From positions 124,001-188,000 of the forward strand of contig NZ_SSMQ01000012.1 in NCBI RefSeq assembly GCF_005144585.1: a DNA stretch of 64,000 bases. The letters run 5' to 3'. A program made the translations under genes and the position numbers. This stretch comes from Polyangium fumosum (GTDB lineage: Bacteria; Myxococcota_A; Polyangia; Polyangiales; Polyangiaceae). The first letter of the stretch is position 1. The number at the start of each line of letters is the position of its first letter. The notes beneath the pieces were generated by a model. It had not been told where the DNA came from. It saw only the letters and a list, made by a program, of their open reading frames with translations, and ran no database searches. This document shows, piece after piece, positions 1 through 10,075 of the stretch.

Positions 1-12
1 GTAACGCATCCT

Positions 13-38
13 CGCCCTCTCCCGCGCGGGAGAGGGCG
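13..38 (-). terminator. Palindromic hairpin downstream of the 50-1045 gene
   Basis: Perfect inverted repeat with two 13-base GC-rich arms and no loop, starting 12 bases after the stop codon of the minus-strand gene. No T-run follows on the minus strand, so it may act as a 3' end stabiliser or a weak terminator rather than a classic intrinsic terminator. Confidence 0.4.
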
Positions 39-49
39 CGGCGCTGAGG

Positions 50-1045
50 TTACGACCTGCGGTACTCCATCTTGCGCGGGATCATTCCGCTCTTCGAGAT
101 CATCTCGAATGCCTCTTTTTCGAGGAGCGGGTGCACGCCCTTCGGCGGCACGCCGCCGGGGATCTTTTTCTTCGTGATGAACGACGCGAGGTACTGCGGG
201 TTGATCGCCGAGAGCTGACGCAGGATCTGCTTCATCCGCTTCGTGTCGTTCGTCCACGCATACGCGAACGCGCGTGAGCGCAGGAGCTGCGGCTTGATGT
301 CGGCGAACGTCGCGTCGTTCGGATCGAGCGTGTCGAGCAGCTCCACGGCCTTCTTCGCCTGACCGCCGCGCGCCCACGCCTCGCCCACGATCGCCGCGAT
401 CGTGGCCCGGCTCTTCGCGTCCTTGTGCCGGCCGAGATCGATCTTGTCGACGAGGCCCTTTGCCGCCTCGGTCTCGCCGAGCACGAGGTGGATCATCGCG
501 CGTTGCGCCCGCGCCTCGTCCGCGACGGGCGGCATCACGCGGTCGAGCTTGATGCTCTCCAGCGTCGCGAGCGCCTTCTTCGGATCCTCCTGCAGCTCGA
601 GCTGCGCGCGGGCGAACACGGCCGCAGGATCGTCCTTGCCGAACTCGCTCTCGAGCTTCTCGATCGCTTCCTTGCGCGCCTCCGGCGTGTCCGCCCCGCG
701 CACGAGGTTCGCCACGGCGCGCGAGCGTTTCGCGTACCGGACCACCCAGACGACGAGCGCCGCGACCGCGATCGTGACGACGAGCGCGACGACCTTCGAG
801 ACCCAGCCCGAGATGAAGAGCGCGATGATCCAGACGATCGCGAGCGGGATGCCGATCCGGACCGCGAGCTTCTTCGGCTCGAGCATCTGAAGCGGATCGG
901 GCTGCGCGGCCTGTTTGTCGCGCGCGGACGCGATGAGCGCTTCGCGCGCGTCCTTCGGGCTCGCCGGCTTTGCCGCGGCCTTCGGCTTGTCCGCGGTCTT
1001 CGGTTTCTCCTGGGTGTTGCTCTTCGGCTTGTCGGACGTCTTCAA
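50..1045 (-). CDS. Membrane protein with Lys/Ala/Pro-rich N-terminus and TPR-like C-terminal region
   Basis: 331 residues of unknown function. Residues 1-50 are a charged Lys/Ala/Pro-rich tail. Two closely spaced hydrophobic stretches around residues 60-105 (beginning near IGIPLAIVWIIALFISGW) look like a transmembrane hairpin. The rest is helical and Ala/Leu/Lys-rich, with paired-helix spacing like tetratricopeptide repeats (for example ARAQLELQEDPKKALATLE). This suggests a membrane-anchored scaffold with a soluble helical domain. It is the last gene of the minus-strand block, 58 bases after the AI-2E transporter gene, and may be co-transcribed with it. No catalytic motif was seen. Confidence 0.8.
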   Translation of the reverse strand: MKTSDKPKSNTQEKPKTADKPKAAAKPASPKDAREALIASARDKQAAQPDPLQMLEPKKLAVRIGIPLAIVWIIALFISGWVSKVVALVVTIAVAALVVWVVRYAKRSRAVANLVRGADTPEARKEAIEKLESEFGKDDPAAVFARAQLELQEDPKKALATLESIKLDRVMPPVADEARAQRAMIHLVLGETEAAKGLVDKIDLGRHKDAKSRATIAAIVGEAWARGGQAKKAVELLDTLDPNDATFADIKPQLLRSRAFAYAWTNDTKRMKQILRQLSAINPQYLASFITKKKIPGGVPPKGVHPLLEKEAFEMISKSGMIPRKMEYRRS

Positions 1046-1103
1046 GGCGAGCGCTTCATACCACGTGCCACGGGAAACAGTAGCGCGGGCCCTCCCGACT
1101 TCG

Positions 1104-2486
1104 TCAGCCCGGGGCGCCTGCTTCGGGCTCGGGTGGCGTCTCCTTCACGTCCGGACGCACCTTCGCCGCGGGCGGGTGCGACGCCATGGGATCGGAGAGG
1201 CCCATCGTGGACTCGCGGAAGTGCAGGAAGATGGTCTGGGCGATGGACATGCACGGCACCGCGAAGAGCGCGCCCGTGATCTGGAAGAAGTGCTCGCCCA
1301 CGAGCAGCGAGAAGACGACGAGGACCGGATGGATCTTCGCCGCGTCGCCGATGATCTTCGGGTTCAGGAAGTTCGCTTCGAGCTGGTGGATGCCCACGAT
1401 CCACGCGAGCACGCCGACCGCCGTCATGGGCGATTGCGTGAGCCCGATCAGCACGGCCGGGACCGAGCTCAAGATCGAGCCGAAGATCGGGATGAGCGAC
1501 ATCACGGCCGCGAGGATCGACAGGATCGGCCAGTACTTCAGGTGGAAGAGCCAGAAGCCGATCGCCGAGAGCACGCCGTTCACGAGGCAGATGAGGAGCT
1601 GCCCGCGCACGACGCCGGAGAGGCCTCGATCGAGCCTCCGCATGAACCGATGGAATGTGTGGTGCGACGTCGGATCCCAAAGATCGCGGAAGAACGCGAG
1701 GATCTTCTCGTGGGTCAGGATGATGTACCCCGCGAGCATCAACGTCATGAACAGGTTGAAGATCCCGCGCGAGATCGCGCCTGCGATCCGCTGGCCGACC
1801 TGCAACACGACGGTCGCGTTCTGGCGCAGGTAGAGCAGCCCCTTGTCGAACCCTTCGCGCAAGAGGCCCGCGCTCGAGAGCCGCTTCGGCTCCTGGTTCA
1901 CGACCTCCCACGTGCCGGCATGCACCTCGTGCAGGCGCAGGTCCTCGCTCACGAAGACGTCGTACGAGCCGTCGTCGCGCTTCACGATCCGCAGCGGCGG
2001 TCGTTCCTCGGCGCGCGCGTCGGCCTTGCTCGGCTCGCCCGGGCCTATCTCCGGGCTCGGGTTGGGCGTGGGGGCCTGTGCTTCCTCCGCGGGGCGTTGC
2101 CCCGACCAGCGCGTGAGGCGCGAGTCGATCGCCGGCAGCCACTCGTTCCGCACCTTGCGCGTGAGGTTCGGCCACTCGGCCGCGAGCGCCTGCCCTTCGG
2201 TGACGAGGCGCGGGACGATCATCCCGATGAACCCGCCGATCACGCCGAGCGTTATCGCGTAGACGAGCAGGATCGCGGCCCAGCGCGGCACGCGCATGCG
2301 CTCGACGCGCAGCACCGCGGGCGTCAGCACGTACGCGACGACGAGCGCCAGTACGAACGGCAGCATCACCTCGTGCGCGACGATGCAGAGCGCGACGACG
2401 AGCACCGCGCTCGTGGCGAGAAAGATGCGGCGCGCAGTCTTGCGCTCCGGGGGCAGGGTGGACATGGGCGGCGGCGCTTCGCTCAC
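1104..2486 (-). CDS. AI-2E family transporter (PerM/YdiK-like permease)
   Basis: 460 residues, integral inner-membrane protein. N-terminal membrane segments at about residues 20-105 are followed by a soluble, partly charged and Pro-rich stretch (about 120-245), then a C-terminal membrane block with the Gly/Pro-rich family signature (LIPIFGSILSSVPAVLIGL, then QLEANFLNPKIIG). Members export small molecules or ions; the substrate cannot be told from sequence. The soluble insertion makes it longer than the usual family length of about 350 residues. Its ATG overlaps the stop of the upstream HIT gene by four bases, so the two are translationally coupled. Confidence 0.88.
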   Translation of the reverse strand: MSEAPPPMSTLPPERKTARRIFLATSAVLVVALCIVAHEVMLPFVLALVVAYVLTPAVLRVERMRVPRWAAILLVYAITLGVIGGFIGMIVPRLVTEGQALAAEWPNLTRKVRNEWLPAIDSRLTRWSGQRPAEEAQAPTPNPSPEIGPGEPSKADARAEERPPLRIVKRDDGSYDVFVSEDLRLHEVHAGTWEVVNQEPKRLSSAGLLREGFDKGLLYLRQNATVVLQVGQRIAGAISRGIFNLFMTLMLAGYIILTHEKILAFFRDLWDPTSHHTFHRFMRRLDRGLSGVVRGQLLICLVNGVLSAIGFWLFHLKYWPILSILAAVMSLIPIFGSILSSVPAVLIGLTQSPMTAVGVLAWIVGIHQLEANFLNPKIIGDAAKIHPVLVVFSLLVGEHFFQITGALFAVPCMSIAQTIFLHFRESTMGLSDPMASHPPAAKVRPDVKETPPEPEAGAPG

Positions 2487-3019
2487 GGATTTCCAGCTCC
2501 CTCGTTCGCCGCGGGCAAACGTACGCCTGGCAGGTCCGCGAAGAACGGCACGAGGTAGTCGCGCGTCTTTTCGAGGGCCTGCGGCACGACGCGTACGTCG
2601 GCAAGCACCGGCATGAAGTTCGTGTCTCCGCTCCAGCGCGGGACAACGTGCGCGTGCAAGTGCTCGGCGATTCCCGCGCCCGCAGCCGCGCCGAGGTTCA
2701 AGCCCACGTTGAGCCCCTCGGGCTTCACGGCCGCGCGCAGGCGCACCGTCGCCTCGCGCACGAGGTCGAAGAGGGCGTGGTGATCCTCGTGCGAGAGCTT
2801 CTCCAGCGCGTCGACGTGCGCGTGCGGCACGACGAGCAAGTGCGCCGCGGCGAACGGGTAGCGGTTCAACACGACAAACGCGCGCGGCGTGTCACACACC
2901 ACGAGCCGCGCGCGGAGCTCCTCCGGCGGAGCAGCCTCAATGCCGCAAAACACGCAGGATCCACCCTTCTTCGAAAGGATGTACTCCATGCGCCACGGCG
3001 CCCAGAGCGGATTGCCCAT
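2483..3019 (-). CDS. HIT family hydrolase (Ap4A phosphorylase/hydrolase-like)
   Basis: 178 residues. The histidine triad is visible as EHLHAHVVPRW, where a catalytic histidine forms the nucleotidyl intermediate on nucleotide polyphosphates or nucleoside phosphoramidates. The start (MGNPLWAPWRMEYI) matches the LWAPWRMEYI opening of the FHIT/Ap4A branch, and CVFC supplies the first half of a likely zinc site. A GTG four codons further upstream (3031) is also in frame, but the conserved opening favours the ATG at 3019. It is coupled by a four-base overlap to the AI-2E transporter gene. The physiological substrate is not known. Confidence 0.9.
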   Translation of the reverse strand: MGNPLWAPWRMEYILSKKGGSCVFCGIEAAPPEELRARLVVCDTPRAFVVLNRYPFAAAHLLVVPHAHVDALEKLSHEDHHALFDLVREATVRLRAAVKPEGLNVGLNLGAAAGAGIAEHLHAHVVPRWSGDTNFMPVLADVRVVPQALEKTRDYLVPFFADLPGVRLPAANEGAGNP

Positions 3020-3058
3020 CGATCGCGGCACGCTAGCACCGGCTCCGGCCGGTGGCGA

Positions 3059-3457
3059 TCAACGCGCGGGCGCTGGCCTACCGGATTTCTCGGTCGGGGA
3101 CGGTGAAAGGGCGTAATCGATGGCGAGCGAGACGCCGAGACCCACCGCCGTCCCGATGAGGTCCCAGGCGAAATCCTTCCACGAGGGCGTGCCGAACCCC
3201 GCGGCGTCGAGGATTTCCTTCGTGTACCCAGCACCCAGCGCGACGGCCATGCCGACGGCGACGCGGTTCGCCCGCCCGTCGAGCCCGGCCAGCGTGGAGG
3301 CGCCGTACGCGCCGCTTGCGAGCGCAGCCGAGAAGCCGAAGTGCAGGGCCTTGTCACGGCCGAAAAAAGGATCGGGGTTGTCCGGGGGATCTGCACGCGC
3401 CGGGAGCGCGGCGAGGAGCGCGGCGAGGACGACGGGCGCAACGAGGCGTCGTGTCAT
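3059..3457 (-). CDS. YfiM-like (DUF2279) periplasmic/membrane protein
   Basis: 132 residues. A signal peptide ends near residue 22 (ALPARA). The mature part carries the YfiM family pattern: DKALHFGFSAAL, then a Gly-rich segment, then KEILD and SWKDFAWDLIGTAVG. In E. coli YfiM this pattern belongs to a small envelope lipoprotein of unclear role; here there is no lipobox cysteine, so it is probably soluble or membrane-associated in the periplasm. It lies between the rpsA terminator and the HIT gene. Confidence 0.8.
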   Translation of the reverse strand: MTRRLVAPVVLAALLAALPARADPPDNPDPFFGRDKALHFGFSAALASGAYGASTLAGLDGRANRVAVGMAVALGAGYTKEILDAAGFGTPSWKDFAWDLIGTAVGLGVSLAIDYALSPSPTEKSGRPAPAR

Positions 3458-3482
3458 GCGCCGATCGTAAGGACAAAACGCC

Positions 3483-3521
3483 CGCGGCGCCTCTCCCTCT
3501 CGCGAGGGGGAAGGCGCCGCG
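3483..3521 (-). terminator. Intrinsic terminator after rpsA
   Basis: Long near-perfect inverted repeat (outer arms CGCGGCGCCT / AGGCGCCGCG, inner arms of seven to eight bases with a mismatch) downstream of the rpsA stop. On the minus strand it is followed by a T-rich run (CGTTTTGTCCTT). Position and structure fit a rho-independent terminator for the rpsA transcript. Confidence 0.72.
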
Positions 3522-3546
3522 AACGGTCACCCGGGAAGGGGCAGGA

Positions 3547-5325
<1,779 letters not shown>

Positions 5326-5456
5326 CTGGTCTTTTGAAACCGTCCTTCCCTAGGATTTCCCGGAGCTCGGATGCGATGCGCCGCGCGAGCGTGCGGCTCG
5401 AATTGAGCCAACCTCGGGCACACGTCGGGCATCGAGCCGGATCCGGGAGAGCGGTC

Positions 5457-5485
5457 CGTCTAGTCCGAGGCCAGCCCCTTGTCAA
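5457..5485 (-). promoter_or_regulatory. Sigma-70-type promoter for rpsA
   Basis: On the minus strand there is a perfect -35 hexamer TTGACA (5480-5485), a 17-base spacer and a -10 hexamer TAGACG (5457-5462). It points toward rpsA, whose ATG is at 5325, leaving a leader of roughly 125 bases. This is the best housekeeping promoter I could see by eye in the window. It separates rpsA transcription from the upstream aroA-cmk block. Confidence 0.65.
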
Positions 5486-5556
5486 TGCAATGCCCCCAAG
5501 GGGTCCGTTTTGTCCGCCCTGGCCAGCCACGTGGCGTTCGGCCGGGGCACGCGCGA

Positions 5557-6717
5557 TCAAGGCTTTTTGCCAGGGTTTTCCGCGCCGCGGAGCTTCCCCG
5601 CGAGCTCCGCTGTCGCCCGATCCAGCCCCTCGTACGGCCACGGCGCGCGGAGCACGACGACATCCCCGTCGCGCTTCAGCGTGGTCGCGCGCAGCGCCTC
5701 TTTCTCGCCCGCGACATCCGGCAGGAGCAAGAGCACGAGCCCGAGATCCGCGAGCAGCGCACGCGCGCCTTCTTCAAGCTTTGGCGCATCCGCGGCTTTC
5801 GTTGGTTCGAGACGAACGACGAGCTCCGGCGAACCGCTGAGCGCGAGTGTGCCCGTGGCTCGCTCGACCGTTCCGAGGACGGCCGCGCGCGGCGAGAGCT
5901 TGTTCGCCCCCGACAAGACCTCGAATGCCTGCCGCGCGATCGCGAACGTGACCGCGCCCTTCTCGGGCAAACCGAGCTTCTGTCCTACTTCCGTCGCGGG
6001 GAGCGCGGCTTCCACGATCGATCGATCCGTGCCGACGAGGATCGTCCCGTCGTCCGCCTGTCCGATCACGATCGAAGGTCCCACGAAAAGCTCGCCTTCT
6101 CGGCGAAACCCGACCCACCCCTCCTCGCGCGCGACCTCGGCGAGTCCTTGGACGAACCGCCCGCGCTCGATACGACCGCCGACGAGCGCGACCCAGCTCT
6201 TGCCGTCCATCGATGCGACGACGACCTCGCGCACGTCCGCGGGCAAACGCACGCCCGTCTGCTCGTGGATGCGCGTGGCGCGCGAAGGACGCGACGGCGC
6301 GGAGACCTCGGGCCCGCTGCCTTCGTCGAGCGCGAGGTTCAAGAGATGCTCGCGCACGGGGCCGAAGAGCACGAGGTCCGCGGCTTCGAGCCGGATCGCG
6401 ATGTTCGTCCCGCCAGGCACGTGCGCGCGCGCCGTGGGGCGGTACCGCAAGACGAAGTTCCAGACCAGGAGGCCCGCGATCGCCGCGACCACGAAGATCG
6501 CGGCCACCGCCACGAGCACGAAGCGCGGCCCACGCGGCTTCGGGCGCGGCGTCTCGGCGCGCGGCTCGGGCGGAGGTTCGGGGAGAGGCTCGGGCGGAGG
6601 TTCGGGCGGAGCGATCGCGGGGTCTTCCGGCGCAGGGACGGGCGCGGCCCCGAGCGCATCGGGATCACGCTGGGTCGGGGGGACGGGCTCGATCGGATCT
6701 ACGAGCGTGTCGGCCAT
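5557..6717 (-). CDS. Single-pass membrane protein with Pro-rich N-terminus, unknown function
   Basis: 386 residues. The chosen ATG gives MADTLVDPIEP and lies 19 bases after the preceding gene; longer in-frame starts would run into that gene. Residues 1-55 are acidic and Pro/Glu-rich, a single transmembrane helix follows (about 60-85, LVAVAAIFVVAAIAGLLVW), and the remaining 300 residues would be extracytoplasmic. The exported domain has alternating strands and helices (VREVVVASMDGKSWVALVGG, GPSIVIGQADDGTILVG). Its gene neighbour (6737-7714) has a similar exported region (VWIGLRAADAEAGDRVLVIEGD), suggesting an old duplication or a shared complex. No enzymatic motif was recognised. Confidence 0.75.
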   Translation of the reverse strand: MADTLVDPIEPVPPTQRDPDALGAAPVPAPEDPAIAPPEPPPEPLPEPPPEPRAETPRPKPRGPRFVLVAVAAIFVVAAIAGLLVWNFVLRYRPTARAHVPGGTNIAIRLEAADLVLFGPVREHLLNLALDEGSGPEVSAPSRPSRATRIHEQTGVRLPADVREVVVASMDGKSWVALVGGRIERGRFVQGLAEVAREEGWVGFRREGELFVGPSIVIGQADDGTILVGTDRSIVEAALPATEVGQKLGLPEKGAVTFAIARQAFEVLSGANKLSPRAAVLGTVERATGTLALSGSPELVVRLEPTKAADAPKLEEGARALLADLGLVLLLLPDVAGEKEALRATTLKRDGDVVVLRAPWPYEGLDRATAELAGKLRGAENPGKKP

Positions 6718-6736
6718 CGCCCCCGAGCGTAAGCGT

Positions 6737-7714
6737 TCAAGGTTCGCCTTGCATCCTCTCTGGCGCCGCGAGCTTGCCTTCGAGCAGGGCGCGCAGGACG
6801 TCCGAAGAGAGGTCCCAGCGCACACGCACGGCGCGATCGACACGCTCGATCCGCATCTCTTCGAAGAGCGCGGCGTAGCGGCTGCCCTGCCCACCCTCGC
6901 GCAGCGCGCGGAGCAGGTTCTCGGCTTTGCCCGCGGCTTGCCCCGTACCGGCCGTGATCTCGGCGTCGACACGCAAGGCGTCACCGACCATCACTGCGCT
7001 CGCGCGGGCGCGCTCGAGGCCGCCGAGGATCGACGCAATGGAAGGGAAGCGCCGTTCAAGTGAAGGCGGCAGGCGGCGGGCGCGCAGGTCCGCGCTGACG
7101 AGGCCCTCGGCTGCGGGATCCCGGCGGCGCTCGTCTGGGCCCTTTCGGAGCACGCGCTCGACGCTGTCCACCTCGACCGGCGTGACGAACAGAATCATGC
7201 GACCCGCGAACGTGTGAATGCGTGCGGTCGTGGCGCGGCCGAGGGGCCCCGTGCGCTCCCAGCTCTGGACGCCGTCCGCGATCGGAGGATCCACGAGGCG
7301 GAACAGCTTGGGATCGGGCCGCACGTCTTCCACATCGCCCTCGATGACGAGGACACGATCCCCGGCCTCGGCGTCGGCGGCGCGCAGGCCGATCCACACG
7401 ACCTTGGCGCGCGCGATCGCCTGTGAAACGAGCGCCTCCTCGCCGCCGCTCTCCTCCTCGACGCGCGCGGAGAGCACGTCTGCCAAGGGGCCGAGCTGCG
7501 CGCGCATGCGGCCGAGATCCACGCGCAGCACGAGATCTAGATCGGCAGGGAAGAGCTCGGCCGGATCGAGGACGTCACGCTTGCCGCGCGCCGGTGCCTT
7601 CGGGGCCGGCACCTCGCCGCCGCACGCCGCCGTACCGAAGGCGAGCGCGCCGAGGCCGAGCACGAACGCGCGGCGGAAGACCTCAGCCGGCGCGCTCGCG
7701 CGCTTCGACGACAA
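6737..7714 (-). CDS. Putative lipoprotein, related in layout to the following gene
   Basis: 325 residues. The N-terminus has basic residues, a hydrophobic core and a lipobox-like end (LAFGTAAC), predicting lipid anchoring and export. The mature region begins with a Pro/Lys linker and then LFPADLDLVLRVDLGRMRAQLGPL, a helix and strand pattern also seen in the exported part of the 5557-6717 protein. The ATG used here overlaps the end of cmk by 32 bases; a GTG at 7663 would avoid the overlap but shortens the signal peptide too much. Function unknown; the cell-envelope location is inferred from the signal. Confidence 0.72.
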   Translation of the reverse strand: MSSKRASAPAEVFRRAFVLGLGALAFGTAACGGEVPAPKAPARGKRDVLDPAELFPADLDLVLRVDLGRMRAQLGPLADVLSARVEEESGGEEALVSQAIARAKVVWIGLRAADAEAGDRVLVIEGDVEDVRPDPKLFRLVDPPIADGVQSWERTGPLGRATTARIHTFAGRMILFVTPVEVDSVERVLRKGPDERRRDPAAEGLVSADLRARRLPPSLERRFPSIASILGGLERARASAVMVGDALRVDAEITAGTGQAAGKAENLLRALREGGQGSRYAALFEEMRIERVDRAVRVRWDLSSDVLRALLEGKLAAPERMQGEP

Positions 7715-8405
7715 GCGCCATCTCCTCGACGAGCTCGGCGACGTCCCTGTGGCTCGAGTCGACGACGGTCGCGTCGTCGGCCTGCCGGAGTGGCGCCACG
7801 GGGCGCTCCGTGTCGGCTTTGTCGCGGCGCTCGACGTCCGCGAACGTGTCCTCGTAGGTGGCGGACTTGCCCTGCGCGACGAGCTCTTCGTAACGCCTGC
7901 GCGCGCGGACCTCGGGGGAGGCGGTCAGGAAAAACTTCACCTCCGCGTCCGGGAAGACGACCGTGCCGATGTCGCGACCTTCGAGCACCACGCCGCCCTC
8001 GGCGCCTTGGCCGCGCTGCATGTCGAGCAGCGCGGCGCGGACCGCGGGGACGGCCGAGACGCGGCTCGCGCCGAGGCTCACCTCGGGCGAGCGGATCGCC
8101 GTCGAGACGTCGTCGCCGTCGAGCAGGACCCGCATACCGCTGCCCCCGCCCGTCGCGCCCTCGGCGCGCTCGATCACCATGCGCTTGCGGGCCACGAGAT
8201 CCTCGGCGAGCGCGCCGAGCGCCTCTCGATCATCCCAGCGGATCGGCGCGCGCACGGCTGCGAGCGCGACCGTGCGGTACAGCGCGCCCGTGTCGAGGAG
8301 CAGGTAGCCGAGCCGCTCCGCGAGCCTGCGCGCGACCGTGCTTTTGCCCGCGCCGGCCGGTCCGTCGATCGCGACGCGCACGGCCTTCCGACCTCCGCTG
8401 CTCAT
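7683..8405 (-). CDS. cmk: Cytidylate kinase
   Basis: 240 residues. It phosphorylates CMP/dCMP with ATP in pyrimidine nucleotide synthesis. P-loop GPAGAGKST near residue 15, the LDTGALYR substrate segment, and the LEGRDIGTVVFPDA motif of the CMK family are all present, followed by a RARRRYEEL lid region. Its ATG overlaps the aroA stop by four bases (ATGA), which fixes the start and implies coupled translation. Length is normal for the family (about 220-230). Confidence 0.96.
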   Translation of the reverse strand: MSSGGRKAVRVAIDGPAGAGKSTVARRLAERLGYLLLDTGALYRTVALAAVRAPIRWDDREALGALAEDLVARKRMVIERAEGATGGGSGMRVLLDGDDVSTAIRSPEVSLGASRVSAVPAVRAALLDMQRGQGAEGGVVLEGRDIGTVVFPDAEVKFFLTASPEVRARRRYEELVAQGKSATYEDTFADVERRDKADTERPVAPLRQADDATVVDSSHRDVAELVEEMALVVEARERAG

Positions 8406-9766
8406 GGAGTCCCTCCGCTCGACTCCACCTCGATCCGCGCCCCGAGCGCGCGCATCGTGCCGACGAACCGCGGGAAGCTCGTCGCGATGTTGTCGGCGTC
8501 GCGCACGCGCGTGGGCCCATCCGCGAGGAGGCCGAGCACACACGAGGCCATCGCGATGCGGTGATCGCCGCCGCTCTCGATGTCCGCGGCCTTGAGCTTG
8601 CCTTCCGGCTTGCCCTCGACGGCGAGCCCGTCCGGCCGCTCCTCACACGTCACGCCGAACGCGCGCAGCACGCGCGCCATCATCGCGATGCGATCGCTCT
8701 CCTTCACGCGAAGCTCGGCCGCGTCCTCGATGAGCGTCGTGCCGTGCGCGCGCGCCGCCAGCGCGCACAGGATCGGCACCTCGTCGATCGTGCGCGCCAC
8801 GAGCTCCCCGCCGAGCCGCCCTTGCCGCAGATCGGCTGCGCCGGCGTGCAGGTCGCCGATCGGCTCGCCCATCTCCTCGCCCTTCGGTTCGAGGACGAGC
8901 GAGCCACCCATGTCGCGCAGGACCTCGAAGAGCCCGGTGCGCGTCGGGTTCAGGCCCACGCGACGCACGGTCACGCGGCTCTGAGGAATGAGCTGCGCGG
9001 CCACGACGAGGAACGACGCGGACGAGGGATCCCCAGGCACCGTGATCGAGAATGGCGGGAGTTTGCCCGAGAACGAGGGGCCGTCGAGCTGGATGATCGC
9101 GCCCACCGAGGAGAGCGGGACGCCGAGCGCGAGCAAGAGCCGCTCGGTGTGATCGCGTGACACGAGCGGCTCGCGCACGTACGTGGGTCCGTCGGCGTAG
9201 AGGCCCGAGAGCAGGATCGCGCTCTTCACCTGCGCGCTCGCGACGGGCATCTCGTACTCGAGGGGCCCGAGCACGTTGGGCTCCGGCAGCGGACCGATCT
9301 GGAGGGGCGCCGTGATCTCTCCGACGCGCTTCGGATCGAGCTTGCCCTCGATGCGGGCGCCGCGCAGGCGCAGGGGCCGCGCGACGCGCTCCATCGGCCT
9401 TCGCGTGAGCGACTCGTCGCCGACGAGCACGGTGGCGAAGCGCTGCGCGGCGAGCACGCCGGCGAGCAGGCGCATCGTCGTGCCCGAGTTGCCGCAGTCG
9501 ATGGGCGCGCTCGGCGCGCGCAGGCCGTAGAGGCCCTTGCCTTCGACGAGCAACATCTCGTTCTGCTCTTCGGTGGTGATGCCCATCGCGCGGAGCGCGG
9601 CGAGCGTGGACATGTTGTCTGCGCCGAGCGCGCCGCCTTCGATGCGGCTCTGTCCTTCGGCGAGACCGGAGAGCAGGATGGCCCGGTGCGCGATGCTCTT
9701 GTCGCCCGGGACCGGGACGCTGCCCGTCAGAGGGCGTTCTGAGGGAAAGACGACGAGGTCGGTCAC
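8402..9766 (-). CDS. aroA: 3-phosphoshikimate 1-carboxyvinyltransferase (EPSP synthase)
   Basis: 454 residues. It transfers the enolpyruvyl group of PEP to shikimate-3-phosphate in the pathway to aromatic amino acids. Visible signatures are [15 protein letters not shown] (N-terminal substrate loop), [12 protein letters not shown] and LTRRPMERV (PEP and shikimate binding), and KESDRIAMM near the C-terminus. Full length compared with the usual 430-450 residues. It is the first gene of the minus-strand block and overlaps cmk by four bases, the common aroA-cmk pairing. Confidence 0.97.
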   Translation of the reverse strand: MTDLVVFPSERPLTGSVPVPGDKSIAHRAILLSGLAEGQSRIEGGALGADNMSTLAALRAMGITTEEQNEMLLVEGKGLYGLRAPSAPIDCGNSGTTMRLLAGVLAAQRFATVLVGDESLTRRPMERVARPLRLRGARIEGKLDPKRVGEITAPLQIGPLPEPNVLGPLEYEMPVASAQVKSAILLSGLYADGPTYVREPLVSRDHTERLLLALGVPLSSVGAIIQLDGPSFSGKLPPFSITVPGDPSSASFLVVAAQLIPQSRVTVRRVGLNPTRTGLFEVLRDMGGSLVLEPKGEEMGEPIGDLHAGAADLRQGRLGGELVARTIDEVPILCALAARAHGTTLIEDAAELRVKESDRIAMMARVLRAFGVTCEERPDGLAVEGKPEGKLKAADIESGGDHRIAMASCVLGLLADGPTRVRDADNIATSFPRFVGTMRALGARIEVESSGGTP

Positions 9767-10075
9767 GGGCAGGCTCTAGCAGACGGAAGCGGAGGGCCGA
9801 GGGGATTTTTGTCGCGCCGGGCCGTCGGAACGCACGTTGCCACCCGTGAGGGGGCTGCCCAGGGCGGCCGGATCCGTGCGCGGCCGGGCAGGGGAGGCGA
9901 ATGCCCCGTCCCCGTCCGGGGCATTCGCATCATTGTGCGCAGATGACAAACCAATGCAAGGGCGTCCGCATTCCGTGCGGTTTCGGCCCGAACGGCGCGG
10001 GCCGCAGAGGAGGCTGAGATCGCCCGCCGTCGATTGTGTTTCCGCCCTCGCGCGCTATCGTAAAACGCGGGGATC
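9767..10075. other. Divergent intergenic region between aroA and a Ser/Thr kinase gene
   Basis: 309 bases without a gene. It must hold promoters for both divergent units. The only clear structure I see is the inverted repeat at 9897-9928. I did not find a convincing -35/-10 pair by eye on either strand. Confidence 0.6.
9897..9928. promoter_or_regulatory. Perfect 11-bp inverted repeat, possible operator
   Basis: GCGAATGCCCC and its exact reverse complement GGGGCATTCGC are separated by ten bases (GTCCCCGTCC). The site sits about 130 bases upstream of aroA and 150 bases upstream of the kinase gene, at the end of neither, so a terminator role is unlikely. Size and symmetry suit a dimeric repressor or activator site. 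No binding protein can be named. Confidence 0.4.

Noticed and set aside
9950-10000. CCGCA-TTCCG-TGCGG small inverted repeat
   Set aside because: Five-base arms are expected by chance in this composition.
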